From Lachnospiraceae bacterium (GTDB taxonomy: Bacteria > Bacillota > Clostridia > Lachnospirales > Lachnospiraceae): a stretch of DNA of 51,697 nucleotides. Shown piece after piece: positions 8,986-18,664 of this stretch. The notes under the pieces were generated by a model, which saw only the letters and a list, made by a program, of their open reading frames with translations, was not told the DNA's origin and did not search any database. The stretch's first letter is position 1. Every line of letters begins with the position of its first letter. Where the stretch lies: positions 1 through 51,697 of the forward strand of contig JAFOEY010000048.1 in the NCBI GenBank assembly GCA_017387565.1. The letters are read 5' to 3'. Made by a program: the position numbers and the translations under genes.

Positions 8986-9909
8986 ATGAAACATATGGAA
9001 GAAAACAATATCAAAATGAGTCCACTCATGAAGGCAATGAAAGCTGCCCACAATGTTGTTGGCAATGCCGGCACACTCATTCCCGAGGAATTGGATAAGC
9101 GTCGTCATTCTGAGGAAGTGATATCAAAACTGGCAACTCCTTCTGTTGGCATTACATTTGAGAAATTAAATATTGGAGAAATGGAAGCCCAGTGGACCTT
9201 CCCCAAACATGCATATCCCAAGAAACCGATTATCCTCTATTGCCATGGAGGTGGATTTTCATGTGGCGGTCTTGGCTATGCCGGAGTATTATCCGGGAAG
9301 CTGGCTATCCACACAGGCTTAGCTGTATTATCATATGCTTACCGTCTGACTCCCGAATATCCATATCCTGCTGCCATAGAAGATACCATGCAGGTATGGG
9401 ATTATCTGATGCACTTAGGATACGGTGCAGAGAATATCATCCTTGCAGGCGATTCGGCAGGTGGAAATCTCGCATTGGAGCTTACACTTTTACTCAAAGA
9501 GCAAAAACGAATCATGCCAAAAGCGTTGATACTCATGAGTCCCTGGACAGATATGACTGCTACTGCCTCTTCATACAAAAAATATCAGAATGTGGATCCC
9601 ATTCTGACCTATGATTACATTATGGTAGTACGCAAGGCCTATCTGCAGGATGATACGGATTATGCCAATCCCCGGTACAGTCCTCTTTTTGCGGATTTAT
9701 CAGGATTTCCTCCAACCATGATTCAGGTAGGAAGCAATGAAATTCTTCGTTCTGACAGTGAGCATCTTTTAAAAGAGTTACGCAAGGCTAACTGTCATGC
9801 CATTTTGGAAATATACAAAGGTGCCTGGCATGTGTTTCAACAAATGCCTATTCCCAAAGCATCCAAAGCTTTGGATGACGTCAAGAATTTTATAGATAGC
9901 ATTTTATAG
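8986..9909 (+). CDS. Alpha/beta hydrolase, hormone-sensitive-lipase type esterase
   Basis: Serine esterase of 307 aa. The oxyanion motif HGGG is at 87-90, the nucleophile Ser157 is in AGDSAGG, and the catalytic His lies in GAWHVFQ near the C-terminus. This matches the HSL family of small-ester hydrolases. There is no signal peptide, so it is cytosolic. It begins a three-gene set with an acyltransferase and a zinc-ribbon membrane protein, and the pairing of an esterase with an acyltransferase suggests making and removing an ester on a lipid or metabolite. The ribosome site is CAGGT six bases before the ATG. The gap to the next gene holds a tandem repeat. Confidence 0.87.
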   Translation: MKHMEENNIKMSPLMKAMKAAHNVVGNAGTLIPEELDKRRHSEEVISKLATPSVGITFEKLNIGEMEAQWTFPKHAYPKKPIILYCHGGGFSCGGLGYAGVLSGKLAIHTGLAVLSYAYRLTPEYPYPAAIEDTMQVWDYLMHLGYGAENIILAGDSAGGNLALELTLLLKEQKRIMPKALILMSPWTDMTATASSYKKYQNVDPILTYDYIMVVRKAYLQDDTDYANPRYSPLFADLSGFPPTMIQVGSNEILRSDSEHLLKELRKANCHAILEIYKGAWHVFQQMPIPKASKALDDVKNFIDSIL

Positions 9910-9929
9910 AAACATCTTTTTTCGATCTA

Positions 9930-10110
9930 TTAAACAACAAAAAACAGATAGAAAAGTCAATAGAAATCCAGATGAAAAACAAACGAAATCATTGACGAAA
10001 ATAGACGAAACGATTAATAAAATACAGACAAAATTATTATTGAAATACAGACGAAACCATTATTAAAATACAGATGAAACCATTAATGAAATACAGACGA
10101 AAAAATAGAC
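9930..10110. repeat. Degenerate tandem repeat before the acyltransferase gene, 23-bp units
   Basis: Four clear units of the type AAATACAGACGAAACCATTA begin at about 10020, 10043, 10066 and 10089. More diverged units lie back to about 9930. It fills the gap between the esterase and acyltransferase genes. There are no spacers, so it is not CRISPR. Confidence 0.8.
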
Positions 10111-10149
10111 AAAGAAATATAACAAATAATCATCATCAGGAGTAATAAC

Positions 10150-11403
10150 TTGAGTTCAGAAAATTGGTATAAAGTAGATAATGTGGCAAAAGTCTTTCTG
10201 GCCACCCATAATGAACGTGATACCCGCAGTCTTCGTGTCAGCTGTACACTAAAAGAGCCTGTCAATCCGGATCTTTTGCAAGAGGCATTAATGGCGACCA
10301 TCAAACGCCGCCCTCTTTTTCAAGTCCGAATCCGTCGAGGTCTCTTCTGGCATTATCTCGAAACAACCGATGTGATGCCCAAAGTAACAGAAGAACACGA
10401 ACGCCCCTGTCCGGTTTTATATGGAAAAAACTATACCGGAGTTTTGCATTACAGTGTCACATATTTTCACAACCGAATTAACGTGGAACTGTTCCATGCA
10501 CTCAGCGATGGAACGGGAGCCCTGGAATTTTTAAACATTCTGGTACAAAACTATCTGCGTCTGAAATATCCGAATGAAATGAAAAATGTCACCATCGGAT
10601 TTGGGGCATCTGCAGATGACCTGGCTCAGGACAGTTTTAAAAAATTTTATACCCGGAATGCAAAAGCTGCTCCAAGTGTCAAAAAATCATATCATATACA
10701 CGGTCGCAAACTGCCTTACGATCAGCTGCAGTTTTTCGAAGTCAGTATGCCCTCCAAAGAATTATTGGCGCTCTCTAAACAGTATCAGGTCAGCCTTTCC
10801 AGTTTCATCGGTGCCAAGCTCATGATGGCAATTTATGATGATATGCCTGCCCTGAAACGTAAGCAGCCGATTACCATCAGTATGCCGGTTAATCTGCGCA
10901 ACTACTATCCTTCGGAAACTTCACGTAATTTTTTTAATAATATCAGTATCAGTCACATTTTCACCGGAGACGAAACCGTCGAATCTCTTGCCAAAGAGTA
11001 TGACGCAAAATTAAAAAACATTTTACAGCCGGAGCAAATTCGCAGGCAGATGGATTATTACCAGTTACTGGAGCATATTATTTTAATTCGCATGATTCCA
11101 CTTTTTATCAAACAACCGGTCGTAAAATTCTTTTCCAGAAAAGAAAACAAACGGGTTTCTGCAGTTATCTCCAATCTGGGAGTAATGAATATTCCGACAG
11201 AAATGCAGCAGCATGTTGAAAAATATACCGCATTTTGCAGTCACAATGAATTATTTATGACGATTTGCAGTTATCAGGATGAAATGACTCTGGGGATTAC
11301 TTCCGGCTATCGAAATACCGGTGTATTGAAAAATTTTGTCAGAAGTTTCTCAAAAGAAGGAATTCCTGTGCAGGTTCAGGCAACGGAGGTGGTAAAATCA
11401 TGA
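10150..11403 (+). CDS. Condensation-domain-like / alcohol acetyltransferase family protein
   Basis: Predicted CoA-dependent acyltransferase of 417 aa in the chloramphenicol-acetyltransferase/condensation-domain fold. The signature HxxxDG appears as HALSDG at His116-Asp120, the position expected for the catalytic base. An NLG motif and a C-terminal half with hydrophobic strands fit the two-lobed fold. It starts with TTG, supported by AGGAG seven bases upstream. Its stop overlaps the next gene's start. The acceptor is unknown: candidates are alcohols, lipids or phenolic compounds. It forms a unit with the upstream esterase and downstream DUF6320 protein. Confidence 0.75.
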   Translation: MSSENWYKVDNVAKVFLATHNERDTRSLRVSCTLKEPVNPDLLQEALMATIKRRPLFQVRIRRGLFWHYLETTDVMPKVTEEHERPCPVLYGKNYTGVLHYSVTYFHNRINVELFHALSDGTGALEFLNILVQNYLRLKYPNEMKNVTIGFGASADDLAQDSFKKFYTRNAKAAPSVKKSYHIHGRKLPYDQLQFFEVSMPSKELLALSKQYQVSLSSFIGAKLMMAIYDDMPALKRKQPITISMPVNLRNYYPSETSRNFFNNISISHIFTGDETVESLAKEYDAKLKNILQPEQIRRQMDYYQLLEHIILIRMIPLFIKQPVVKFFSRKENKRVSAVISNLGVMNIPTEMQQHVEKYTAFCSHNELFMTICSYQDEMTLGITSGYRNTGVLKNFVRSFSKEGIPVQVQATEVVKS

Positions 11404-12170
11404 TGAAATATTGTCCGAACTGTCAGGCAGAAGTCGGCGGAACCTTTGAATACTGTCCTTTATGTCAGAATGAACTGGTATATAAATTCCATTCAAGCGC
11501 AGGCACAAATCAGGAAACGCTCGAAAACGAATCCGATTCGCACTCAGACAGAGCGCATCTTGAAGAAAGCGATTCTGCAATTGCCTTATCTTCTATTCTG
11601 CAGGATCCATATTTTCCGGATTGCAGCAAATTAAAAACGCAGTCATTCTGGTACAAGCTTCAACTTTTTATTATGTGTGCTGCAACTTTCATCTGCTTTG
11701 CAATAGATTTTCTAATCACATATGACCGGGACATCCATTGGAGTCTGATTGTTTTGCTGTGGGTTGTCGGTTTTCAGCTTTTATTAAATAAACTGATTAG
11801 GCGGCATTCCCTTCCCTCTTATTTTGTTTTTTATATTGCTTTTTATACGGGTATACTTTTGTTACCTACCGCTTACTATCTGGGATTTTTTGCTTTTTGC
11901 GTCAACTATATCCTGCCCTGTATCTGTATGGTAGCTTTGGTTTTAAACTTTATCTTTTGTATGCTCGACAAGACCGGCAATGCCATGGTGTATATGTTAT
12001 GCAATGTTTTAATCGGTGTTTTACCCAGCATTATCATGATTGCCATTTATGGAATGGCTCCTTTATTCTGGATTATCTGCATGATTACGACTGTTGTTTC
12101 TATTTTTGCGCTGGTTATTTTCGTCGGTCCTAAGGTTCGCAATGAAATCATAAAACGATTGAATATCTGA
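11400..12170 (+). CDS. Zinc-ribbon membrane protein, DUF6320-like
   Basis: A 256-aa protein with an N-terminal zinc ribbon (CPNCQAEVGG then CPLCQNEL), a polar acidic stretch, and about six membrane helices in the C-terminal two thirds. The function is unknown. From memory this architecture is called DUF6320 and commonly follows an alcohol-acetyltransferase-like gene, as here. Its ATG overlaps the preceding stop in an ATGA arrangement, so it is translationally coupled; GGAGG lies ten bases upstream. It may be a membrane partner or exporter for the acyltransferase product, which is inference. Confidence 0.7.
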   Translation: MMKYCPNCQAEVGGTFEYCPLCQNELVYKFHSSAGTNQETLENESDSHSDRAHLEESDSAIALSSILQDPYFPDCSKLKTQSFWYKLQLFIMCAATFICFAIDFLITYDRDIHWSLIVLLWVVGFQLLLNKLIRRHSLPSYFVFYIAFYTGILLLPTAYYLGFFAFCVNYILPCICMVALVLNFIFCMLDKTGNAMVYMLCNVLIGVLPSIIMIAIYGMAPLFWIICMITTVVSIFALVIFVGPKVRNEIIKRLNI

Positions 12171-12176
12171 AGCTTC

Positions 12177-12350
12177 TTAGTGGGATGGCAGTCGCCCTTG
12201 CAAAATTATATATCTTTACCGCTTCATACTTCGGTTTCCGGCATTTCTAAGCGGCATGCTCACAAAAAATATATTAAATACCCGGTTTCAAAACTCAGAC
12301 TTCGTCTTCGAACAGTTGAAACCGGGTATTATTTTTGTTCGCTTATGCCG
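12177..12350. repeat. Nested palindromic repeat, copy A, at a convergent junction
   Basis: The core hairpin has arms AATACCCGGTTTCAA and TTGAAACCGGGTATT around a loop containing AGACTTCGTCT. It is flanked by mid-level arms with TAAGCGGCAT, and on the left by an outer arm like GTCGCCCTTGCAAAATTATA. The right outer arm is missing. The core is followed by T-rich sequence on the plus strand and could terminate both genes. The orientation of the loop is opposite to the copies at 39934 and 44330. Confidence 0.85.
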
Positions 12351-12353
12351 GTA

Positions 12354-13724
12354 CTACTTCTCTTCCACAAGATTCGTAATCCAAATCCCTTTTTGAATTA
12401 GAACATATCCCACAAGCAGTTTTATAATATCCGCACTCTGTACGATTGCATAGATAGTCAGAATTGGGAGTGAGGTCAGATTACACAAAAGCCATGCAAT
12501 CGGCACCGTTACAACCCACGAATAAACGCTGTCAAATAAAAAGGTAACAAACGTTTTTCCGCCGGAACGCAAGGTAAAATACAAGGCATTCAGACAACCC
12601 TGTACCGGGAAAAACAATGCCGTAATCACAATGAAACTTCCTCCCAGTTTCCGAACCTCATCCGAAGTATCATATAAAAGCGGAAAGACACCGGATATGG
12701 AAACCAGCATGATTGTCAGAAGTACACACAAACCACCGGTAAACCACATCAGGCTCATGGAGTTAGCCTTGGCTTCTTTATACTTGCCTGCACCTAAAAG
12801 CTGACCTGAAAGAATTCCTACCGCATTTCCCATGGCAACAAATACCACATTTAACAGATTACACAGTGCGTTTGAGATATTCATGCCTGCTACAACATTC
12901 AGTCCACGCAATGAATAGCATTGGGTCAGGGCAGCAATTCCGCCTGCCCATAAAAATTCATTAAAATAAATGGGAATACTCTTTTTGAGTATTTCTTTTA
13001 CCATAGAAACCGGAACTTTAAAGGTACGATAGACACCCTGTAAAAATGTATGCTTTCTTTTTTGCGCATGAGCCCAGACAATGATAATAACCATTTCCAC
13101 AACTCTTGCAGCAACCGTTGCAATAGCGGCACCACGCACTTCCAGTCTCGGAAAACCAAATTTACCGTAAATCAGGATGTAGTTTAATACAATATCTACG
13201 ACTACCGAACAAACCCCTGCAATCATCGGTTTAAAGCTTTCACCCGTTTCGCGTAAGCTGCCCGCATATACCTGCGTAATGACAAACGGAAAAATATTTA
13301 AAATCATAATTTGCAGATATTGTTTCGCATAGGTAACGGTAAGTGCACTGTCAATCCCGGCATCATTACCATGTAAATATAAACCGATCAACGCTGTATC
13401 CAGTGTGGCAAAAACCAAAGTCCCCACAAGCATACAAAAAGCACCAATCCAGAGCTTGATACGGAAAACATTCCTCACACCTTCCTGATTGCCCTGTCCA
13501 TAATACTGCGCTCCGTAAATTCCGGGACCGGATAAACCACCAAATACCGAAAGGTTAAAGACAAAAATCAACTGTACCACAATGGATACAGCCGTCATAC
13601 TCTCGGTTCCCAGACTTCCTACCATCACATTATCGACCAGTCCGACCGCATTCGTTATTCCATTTTGAATCATCATCGGCACTGCCAAAAACAGAGCCTT
13701 TTTATATACATCTCTCTTTTTCAT
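12354..13724 (-). CDS. MATE family efflux transporter
   Basis: Membrane exporter of 456 aa with twelve predicted helices in two repeated halves, driven by sodium or proton gradient. The N-terminus (MIQNGITNAVGLVDNVMVG) carries the family's VD..MVG signature, and the middle has conserved GQLLGAGKYKEAK. Substrates are typically cationic drugs or organic cations and cannot be predicted. No clear ribosome site precedes the ATG. It converges with the DUF6320 gene across the palindromic repeat. A second, distinct MATE gene lies at 41.2 kb. Confidence 0.9.
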   Translation of the reverse strand: MKKRDVYKKALFLAVPMMIQNGITNAVGLVDNVMVGSLGTESMTAVSIVVQLIFVFNLSVFGGLSGPGIYGAQYYGQGNQEGVRNVFRIKLWIGAFCMLVGTLVFATLDTALIGLYLHGNDAGIDSALTVTYAKQYLQIMILNIFPFVITQVYAGSLRETGESFKPMIAGVCSVVVDIVLNYILIYGKFGFPRLEVRGAAIATVAARVVEMVIIIVWAHAQKRKHTFLQGVYRTFKVPVSMVKEILKKSIPIYFNEFLWAGGIAALTQCYSLRGLNVVAGMNISNALCNLLNVVFVAMGNAVGILSGQLLGAGKYKEAKANSMSLMWFTGGLCVLLTIMLVSISGVFPLLYDTSDEVRKLGGSFIVITALFFPVQGCLNALYFTLRSGGKTFVTFLFDSVYSWVVTVPIAWLLCNLTSLPILTIYAIVQSADIIKLLVGYVLIQKGIWITNLVEEK

Positions 13725-14225
13725 AGTATTGCTATTCTAACATTGTTATCTTTTATATTCAAGTTGTTTATACCTACTGTATAAATACTATTGTATAAAT
13801 ACTTGTATATACCTAATTGTATTAATAATCCTTTTCCGTAGACAGTATCTGTGTATTTCTTTCATCGGGTCGTCCTAATCTACATATATGGCTACCGCCA
13901 TTGCTTCCGATATACGCTCATCTTCTTTCACAAGATTTTCTTTCCGTGCAAAGAACATATATTGCCTGCCAATATACATTTTAGAAAGTCTTTATTTTTC
14001 TTTCATTCAATCTTCTCAATTTATCCAAACTTTGGACACAATTATTTTGTATCATAAAACCATCGAAAGTGATGAACACATTTTCTTACATTTAAATGGA
14101 GCTGTTATTTCATGAATGCCAAAGGCGGCAATTTCGTGGGGTTGTCAGCTTCGACTACCAACAATCCCTTTATGGGTTTACTTATATATTTTCTCACTCC
14201 TTCTCATTTTATATTTTAATGAATG
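13725..14225. other. Gene-free stretch between the MATE and deoC genes
   Basis: The first 90 bp hold degenerate iterations of TGTATAAATACT-like sequence upstream of the MATE start. The remaining 400 bp contain short open frames on the plus strand with no recognisable product or ribosome site. I see no convincing gene or RNA; it may be decayed coding sequence. Confidence 0.4.
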
Positions 14226-14255
14226 AAAAAGACCGCTCCAAACAGCGGCCTTTTT
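14226..14255 (-). terminator. Rho-independent terminator of deoC
   Basis: Read on the minus strand, AAAAAGGCCGCT pairs with AGCGGTCTTTTT across a six-base loop. The run of Ts follows the stem. It lies about 70 bp after the deoC stop. Confidence 0.85.
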
Positions 14256-14321
14256 CATGTTATGATTCCTATAAAAAATTACAAATATCCGATTATAATT
14301 TTCAAGAAATTAACCAAAATA

Positions 14322-14978
14322 CTAGTCTTCCATCGATTTCACAATTTTAACAACCCGGCTGGTTCCCAGTCTCTCAGCTCCTAGTTCCATAAATTTCGTC
14401 GCATCATCCAAAGAAGCAATGCCGCCTGCCGCTTTAATTTTAATATTGGGACCAACATGTGCAACAAAAAGCGCTACATCCTCAAATGTTGCACCTCCTG
14501 TTGAAAAACCGGTAGATGTTTTAATAAAATCTGCGCCGGATTCGGTCACGATTTCACACATCTTAATCTTTTCTTCCTCTGTCAAAAGGCAGGTCTCGAT
14601 AATCACTTTGAGAATGTGTTTACCACAAGCAGCCTTAATCTCTTTGATTTCATTTGACACATAATCATACTCTTTGGCGCGTAACATTCCAATATTAATG
14701 ACCATGTCAATTTCATCTGCACCGTTATCCAGTGCATCTTTGGTTTCATAAACCTTTGCCGCCGTTGTCATGTTTCCGTTGGGGAAACCGATCACTGTAC
14801 AAATCTTTACTTCATCTTTCACGTAAGCCTTTGCTAACTTGACATAGCAGGGCGGAATACATATAGATGCTGTTTTATATTTCTTTGCATCATCACAAAT
14901 TGCTTTTATTTCTTCCCATGTAGCAGTCTGTAAAAGTAAGGTATGGTCACAGGCTGACAAAATTGTTTGAATATCCAT
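14322..14978 (-). CDS. deoC: Deoxyribose-phosphate aldolase
   Basis: Splits 2-deoxyribose 5-phosphate into glyceraldehyde 3-phosphate and acetaldehyde, a cytosolic step of deoxynucleoside salvage. It is 218 aa, the normal length. The Schiff-base lysine is Lys153 in FIKTSTGF, the partner lysine is Lys182 in KAAGGI, and Asp91 lies in EIDMVINIG, giving a complete active site. AAGGAG nine bases before the ATG at 14978 fixes the start over a longer TTG frame at 14996. It stands alone, without other deo genes nearby, and ends in a strong terminator. Confidence 0.95.
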   Translation of the reverse strand: MDIQTILSACDHTLLLQTATWEEIKAICDDAKKYKTASICIPPCYVKLAKAYVKDEVKICTVIGFPNGNMTTAAKVYETKDALDNGADEIDMVINIGMLRAKEYDYVSNEIKEIKAACGKHILKVIIETCLLTEEEKIKMCEIVTESGADFIKTSTGFSTGGATFEDVALFVAHVGPNIKIKAAGGIASLDDATKFMELGAERLGTSRVVKIVKSMED

Positions 14979-15145
14979 AATATTTTTCTCCTTCAATTCA
15001 ATATCTTTCCATGTCTTCTCAATATATGGATTGAAATGGCTTTTTTATTATAACACATATTTTTTTCTGACAAACATACAAATTCTTTTCATACAAACTC
15101 ACAAATTCTTTTTGCTTCAAAATCTTTTCTGACAAACTTACTCTA

Positions 15146-15175
15146 TTGTAAAGAAAGTAACATTTTTGATATAAT
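15146..15175 (+). promoter_or_regulatory. Promoter of the first acyltransferase-3 gene
   Basis: TTGTAA at 15146-15151, an 18-base spacer, and TATAAT at 15170-15175, about 50 bases before the start codon at 15226. Confidence 0.6.
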
Positions 15176-15225
15176 AAAGTGCCATATAAATTTTCAAACA
15201 CAAACGATGAATTGGAGACACCAAA

Positions 15226-16314
15226 ATGAATAAAAATCAATCCACTTTTGACAATCTGTCTAACAGACGAATTTATATTGATTTTTTGAAAATCATTGCA
15301 ATTTATATGGTGCTATTTAATCATACCGGAACAAAAGGATTTGTTTTATTTACTGTAGCGCAATCTTCGAAACTTTACGTTCTCTATCTTTTTTTTGCCA
15401 TCTTTATTAAAATTGCAGTACCGTTATTTTTTATGACTTCTGGTGCTTTACTTCTGGGTAAAGAAGAATCCTATAAAGATTTACTTTGCAAAAGGATTTT
15501 TAAATATTCTCTTATCCTTGTTATTATTTCTGCCATTTCGTACTTCTATTATTGTTGGCGTTTAAATTCACAGAAACTATCGCTTACATATTTTTTAAGT
15601 AACCTATATCGCGACAGTCTGTCTACTGCACTCTGGTTTCTATATGCATATCTTGCATATCTTTTTATGTTACCGTTTCTTAGAAAACTTGCAAAAACGA
15701 TGACCAATCAGGACTATCAATGGATGTTTTTCTTGTTTGGCGCCATCAATTGTCTGCCAATTTTAGATTTTCTGATATGGAAAGGTGCCGGTACCCATAA
15801 TAATAATTTTTCGTTTTTTATCACTACGAATTATGTTTTCTATCCCTTGTTTGGATATTACATCGATCAGCGGATGCCTGAGACTTCATTTACTGTAAAA
15901 AAGGTGTTGGCAGCGTCGGCAATCAGTGTTATGGCTATCTGCATTTGCTGCTTTATGACACATTATAAATGCACATTAACCGGAGATTGGGACGAATGGA
16001 AATGTCAGACATTTTTTAATACTTTGATTTTCCTACCAACTATTACTGTCTACTATGGTGCCAAACTATTCTTTCAGCGACACAAAATCAGCCCCCGTCT
16101 TCAAAAAATGATTGTCACTGTCAGCGAAACAACTTTTGGTATTTTTCTGTTTGAAAAAATTTTGAGAAATGAAACTTTACCTGTATTTACATTTTTAAAA
16201 CCGTATCTTCATACAATGCCGGCCTGTTTGATTTGGATACTTTGTGCCTGTGTCCTGGGAAGTTGCTTGATATTTGTTTTGAAAAAGATACCTGTAATCA
16301 AGTATTATCTTTAA
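15226..16314 (+). CDS. Membrane acyltransferase (acyltransferase-3 family)
   Basis: Integral membrane O-acyltransferase of 362 aa with about ten helices. The N-terminal FLKIIAIYMVLFNHTGT contains the conserved histidine after the first helix, and the FFMTSGALLLG segment with downstream basic residues fits the family (OafA/WecH-like). These enzymes acetylate or succinylate surface polysaccharides. A TTGGAGA site lies eight bases before the ATG. The end overlaps the convergent TIGR03915 gene by 17 bp. A second member of the family lies at 20.1 kb, and the two differ enough not to be a recent duplication. Confidence 0.85.
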   Translation: MNKNQSTFDNLSNRRIYIDFLKIIAIYMVLFNHTGTKGFVLFTVAQSSKLYVLYLFFAIFIKIAVPLFFMTSGALLLGKEESYKDLLCKRIFKYSLILVIISAISYFYYCWRLNSQKLSLTYFLSNLYRDSLSTALWFLYAYLAYLFMLPFLRKLAKTMTNQDYQWMFFLFGAINCLPILDFLIWKGAGTHNNNFSFFITTNYVFYPLFGYYIDQRMPETSFTVKKVLAASAISVMAICICCFMTHYKCTLTGDWDEWKCQTFFNTLIFLPTITVYYGAKLFFQRHKISPRLQKMIVTVSETTFGIFLFEKILRNETLPVFTFLKPYLHTMPACLIWILCACVLGSCLIFVLKKIPVIKYYL

Positions 16315-17062
16315 ACTCCACCGCATGTTTTCTGGTCCACAACGGGAATAAATTCGTCTGGCACTTTTCATTCGCTCTTTCCCTGATGGCAATCGATTCA
16401 AAAAAGACTTTCCACAAATCAGTATAAGTATCATTCATTTCTTCTGTTTTTAACAGTTGCTCGTATTCGGAATCGTTTAGTGGTTTTAAATAGTACATTT
16501 CATCTTTGGGATGAATGAGTGCTTCTTTATGAATATCGTCAATGATCATAAAATGCTCGGATGGCATTCGATCTGCAAAAATCGGTCCCAAGGCAACAAC
16601 CAACCTGCTTTTGGGCTCAATATGTGCGACATAGAGGCCTTTTTCTACCTCATGAAAGCGCACAAACTCCTGAAAATGGTTGACCTCCCTGCCAAGCCGT
16701 CTCCGAATCTGATTAAACTGCATGATTTCCCGATACATAACCATATTTAACACATCAGCTCCATAGGAAAATCCCACAAGCAATACTCTGTAAATCAAAT
16801 CCAGAATTTCCTCCTCATAAGCCATGGATGCATAAGCTAACTCACGATAGACCTGAGGCGATATTTTTTCACGAATGGATTTCATCACGCATTCGGCCTT
16901 TTTTAAATCTGCATCCACATGAATATACTGATCCAATAAAGAGTATTGCTCAATTGGCTCTAAAACCAACTTGATATTGGTGTGTCCCCTTTTGCTTGCC
17001 GATGCTTCATAGATGCAGGTAAGCATATCCTCCCACCTGGGCTTACAACTAAATATATACAT
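16298..17062 (-). CDS. TIGR03915-type putative DNA repair protein
   Basis: A 254-aa protein of the family known as TIGR03915 (DUF4130 in some fusions to uracil-DNA glycosylase), of unproven activity. Recognisable segments are the beginning MYIFSCKPRWEDMLTCIYEA, a central run of basic residues, and the C-terminal block FFESIAIRERANEKCQTNLF with PLWTRKH. It is the invariable partner of the radical SAM gene 53 bp upstream, so the two probably work together on damaged or modified DNA or nucleotides. Expression should follow the LexA-type promoter upstream of that gene. Confidence 0.88.
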   Translation of the reverse strand: MYIFSCKPRWEDMLTCIYEASASKRGHTNIKLVLEPIEQYSLLDQYIHVDADLKKAECVMKSIREKISPQVYRELAYASMAYEEEILDLIYRVLLVGFSYGADVLNMVMYREIMQFNQIRRRLGREVNHFQEFVRFHEVEKGLYVAHIEPKSRLVVALGPIFADRMPSEHFMIIDDIHKEALIHPKDEMYYLKPLNDSEYEQLLKTEEMNDTYTDLWKVFFESIAIRERANEKCQTNLFPLWTRKHAVEFKDNT

Positions 17063-17115
17063 AACGATATTCCTCTTCTAAATCAGTGTGCGACATATGA
17101 ATATTCATGAACAAA

Positions 17116-18636
17116 TTATCCCGTACACGACATATTAAAGTCAGAAAATAAATTCATCTGCTTGTATTGCACGCTTTGTCCGCCGATATCAGCTATTTCC
17201 ACGGAATCAACATCTATCAGACGATTCCGGATAAAGCGGTGTTCTAATGGGATTTTGTAAAGCATCTTTCCATTGCAGGTGATAAAATACTGTGCTCTTT
17301 TCAATGTAATCCGCATTTGCTTTAACATTTCGAAATCCACTTTGGTGTATCTTCTGGCATTGACAATCTTTTTTACTCCGTTTGGTCCAATCCCGGGAAC
17401 TCTTAAAAGCATATCGTAGGAAGCGGTATTGATTTCTATCGGAAACTGTTCTAAATGATTGAGCGCCCAATTGCATTTGGGATCGATGGCATCATCGAAA
17501 AAAGGATGCTCTTCGCTCAATAATTCATCCGCAAAAAAGCCATAATACCGAAGCAACCAGTCTGCCTGATATAATCTGTGCTCCCGCAAAAGCGGTACAG
17601 GCGTCCCGGGCTCGGGAAGTGCATCATCTTCATTAACCGGAATATAACCGGAGTAAAACACTCTCTTTAGATCAAAGCTTTTATAAAGATTCTGCGTCGT
17701 CCGAATCAATTCTAAATCAGTCTCATTCGTTGCCCCAATAATCATCTGCGTGCTCTGCCCCGCCGGAGCAAATGCTCTGCCCAGATTCAAATCCTTTTTA
17801 TCTGCCGGAAATAGAAACGCATCGGCATCTGTCTGTAAACCCGGTAACAGGCGATTGGCTCTATCAGTTGCATCTGTCCCAATCCGATTCACTTCTTTTC
17901 CCCATATGCTGTTCATCAGATGATCATTGATTCCAGCTCTTTCCATTCTTGCCGATTTACCAATGGCAAGACGGTGCATGGCAATGGTTCCGGATATCTG
18001 ATTCATGGGGCGAATGATATTTGCCATGAGCTTGTTGGGCGCAAGTTTGCTTAGGCTATCCTGCGTCGGTAGCTCCATATTGATACTAATCCTGTCTGCC
18101 AGCAATCCGGCTGAGTATATAAGCTCCTTCGATGCTCCGGGAATCGCCTTTACATGAATGTATCCGTTGAACTTATATGTTCCTCGTAACATTCGCAGTG
18201 CTTCGATTATTTTTTCCATCGTATAATCCGGATTCTTTAATACACCGGAACTTAAAAACAATCCTTCGATATAATTTCTTTTGTAAAACTCGATCGTCAG
18301 TCTGCATATCTCATCCGGAGTAAACGTCGCCCGCTCCACATCATTGCTCTTGCGGTTCTTGCAGTATTTGCAATCATATTCACAATGGTTGGTCATCAAA
18401 ATCTTGAGCAGGGAAACGCAACGACCGTCGGCTGCAAATGTATGGCACACACCACTGGCGCAGGAATTACCCAGATATCCTTTTTTCCCTGCACGGTCCA
18501 TGCCGCTTGACGTGCAGGCAACATCGTATTTTGCCGCATCCGATAAAATCTCTAATTTTTCCTCTAATGTCTTTTCTTTTTGAAGTTCTGACTTTGAATC
18601 TATTTGCATATCCGCCAATCTCTGCATATCTCTCAC
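17116..18636 (-). CDS. Putative DNA repair/modification radical SAM protein (TIGR03916)
   Basis: Radical SAM enzyme of 506 aa. The iron-sulphur cluster motif is Cys85-x3-Cys89-x2-Cys92 (CEYDCKYC). Other cysteines occur earlier in SCASGVCHTF. A helix-hairpin-helix element near the C-terminus (LRVPGIGPNGVKKI) suggests DNA contact. The family is annotated as DNA modification/repair from its constant pairing with TIGR03915; the chemistry is not known. I keep the GTG at 18636, which has GGGAG five bases upstream; an internal ATG at codon 4 is the alternative. Two LexA-like boxes overlap the promoter. Confidence 0.9.
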   Translation of the reverse strand: MRDMQRLADMQIDSKSELQKEKTLEEKLEILSDAAKYDVACTSSGMDRAGKKGYLGNSCASGVCHTFAADGRCVSLLKILMTNHCEYDCKYCKNRKSNDVERATFTPDEICRLTIEFYKRNYIEGLFLSSGVLKNPDYTMEKIIEALRMLRGTYKFNGYIHVKAIPGASKELIYSAGLLADRISINMELPTQDSLSKLAPNKLMANIIRPMNQISGTIAMHRLAIGKSARMERAGINDHLMNSIWGKEVNRIGTDATDRANRLLPGLQTDADAFLFPADKKDLNLGRAFAPAGQSTQMIIGATNETDLELIRTTQNLYKSFDLKRVFYSGYIPVNEDDALPEPGTPVPLLREHRLYQADWLLRYYGFFADELLSEEHPFFDDAIDPKCNWALNHLEQFPIEINTASYDMLLRVPGIGPNGVKKIVNARRYTKVDFEMLKQMRITLKRAQYFITCNGKMLYKIPLEHRFIRNRLIDVDSVEIADIGGQSVQYKQMNLFSDFNMSCTG

Positions 18637-18664
18637 TTAAACTCCCATTATAAAAATCAAAACA

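Noticed and set aside
6178-10110. Possible CRISPR arrays at 6178-6282 and 9930-10110
   Set aside because: Units are head-to-tail without unique spacers, repeats are degenerate, and no cas gene is present.
12180-12401. Open frame on the plus strand at the convergent junction, with a similar one at 39799-40176
   Set aside because: Both translate the palindromic repeat and give similar peptides only because the repeat is shared.
13888-14115. 75-residue plus-strand frame upstream of MATE
   Set aside because: It has no ribosome site or recognisable family and unlikely composition; the region may be decayed sequence.
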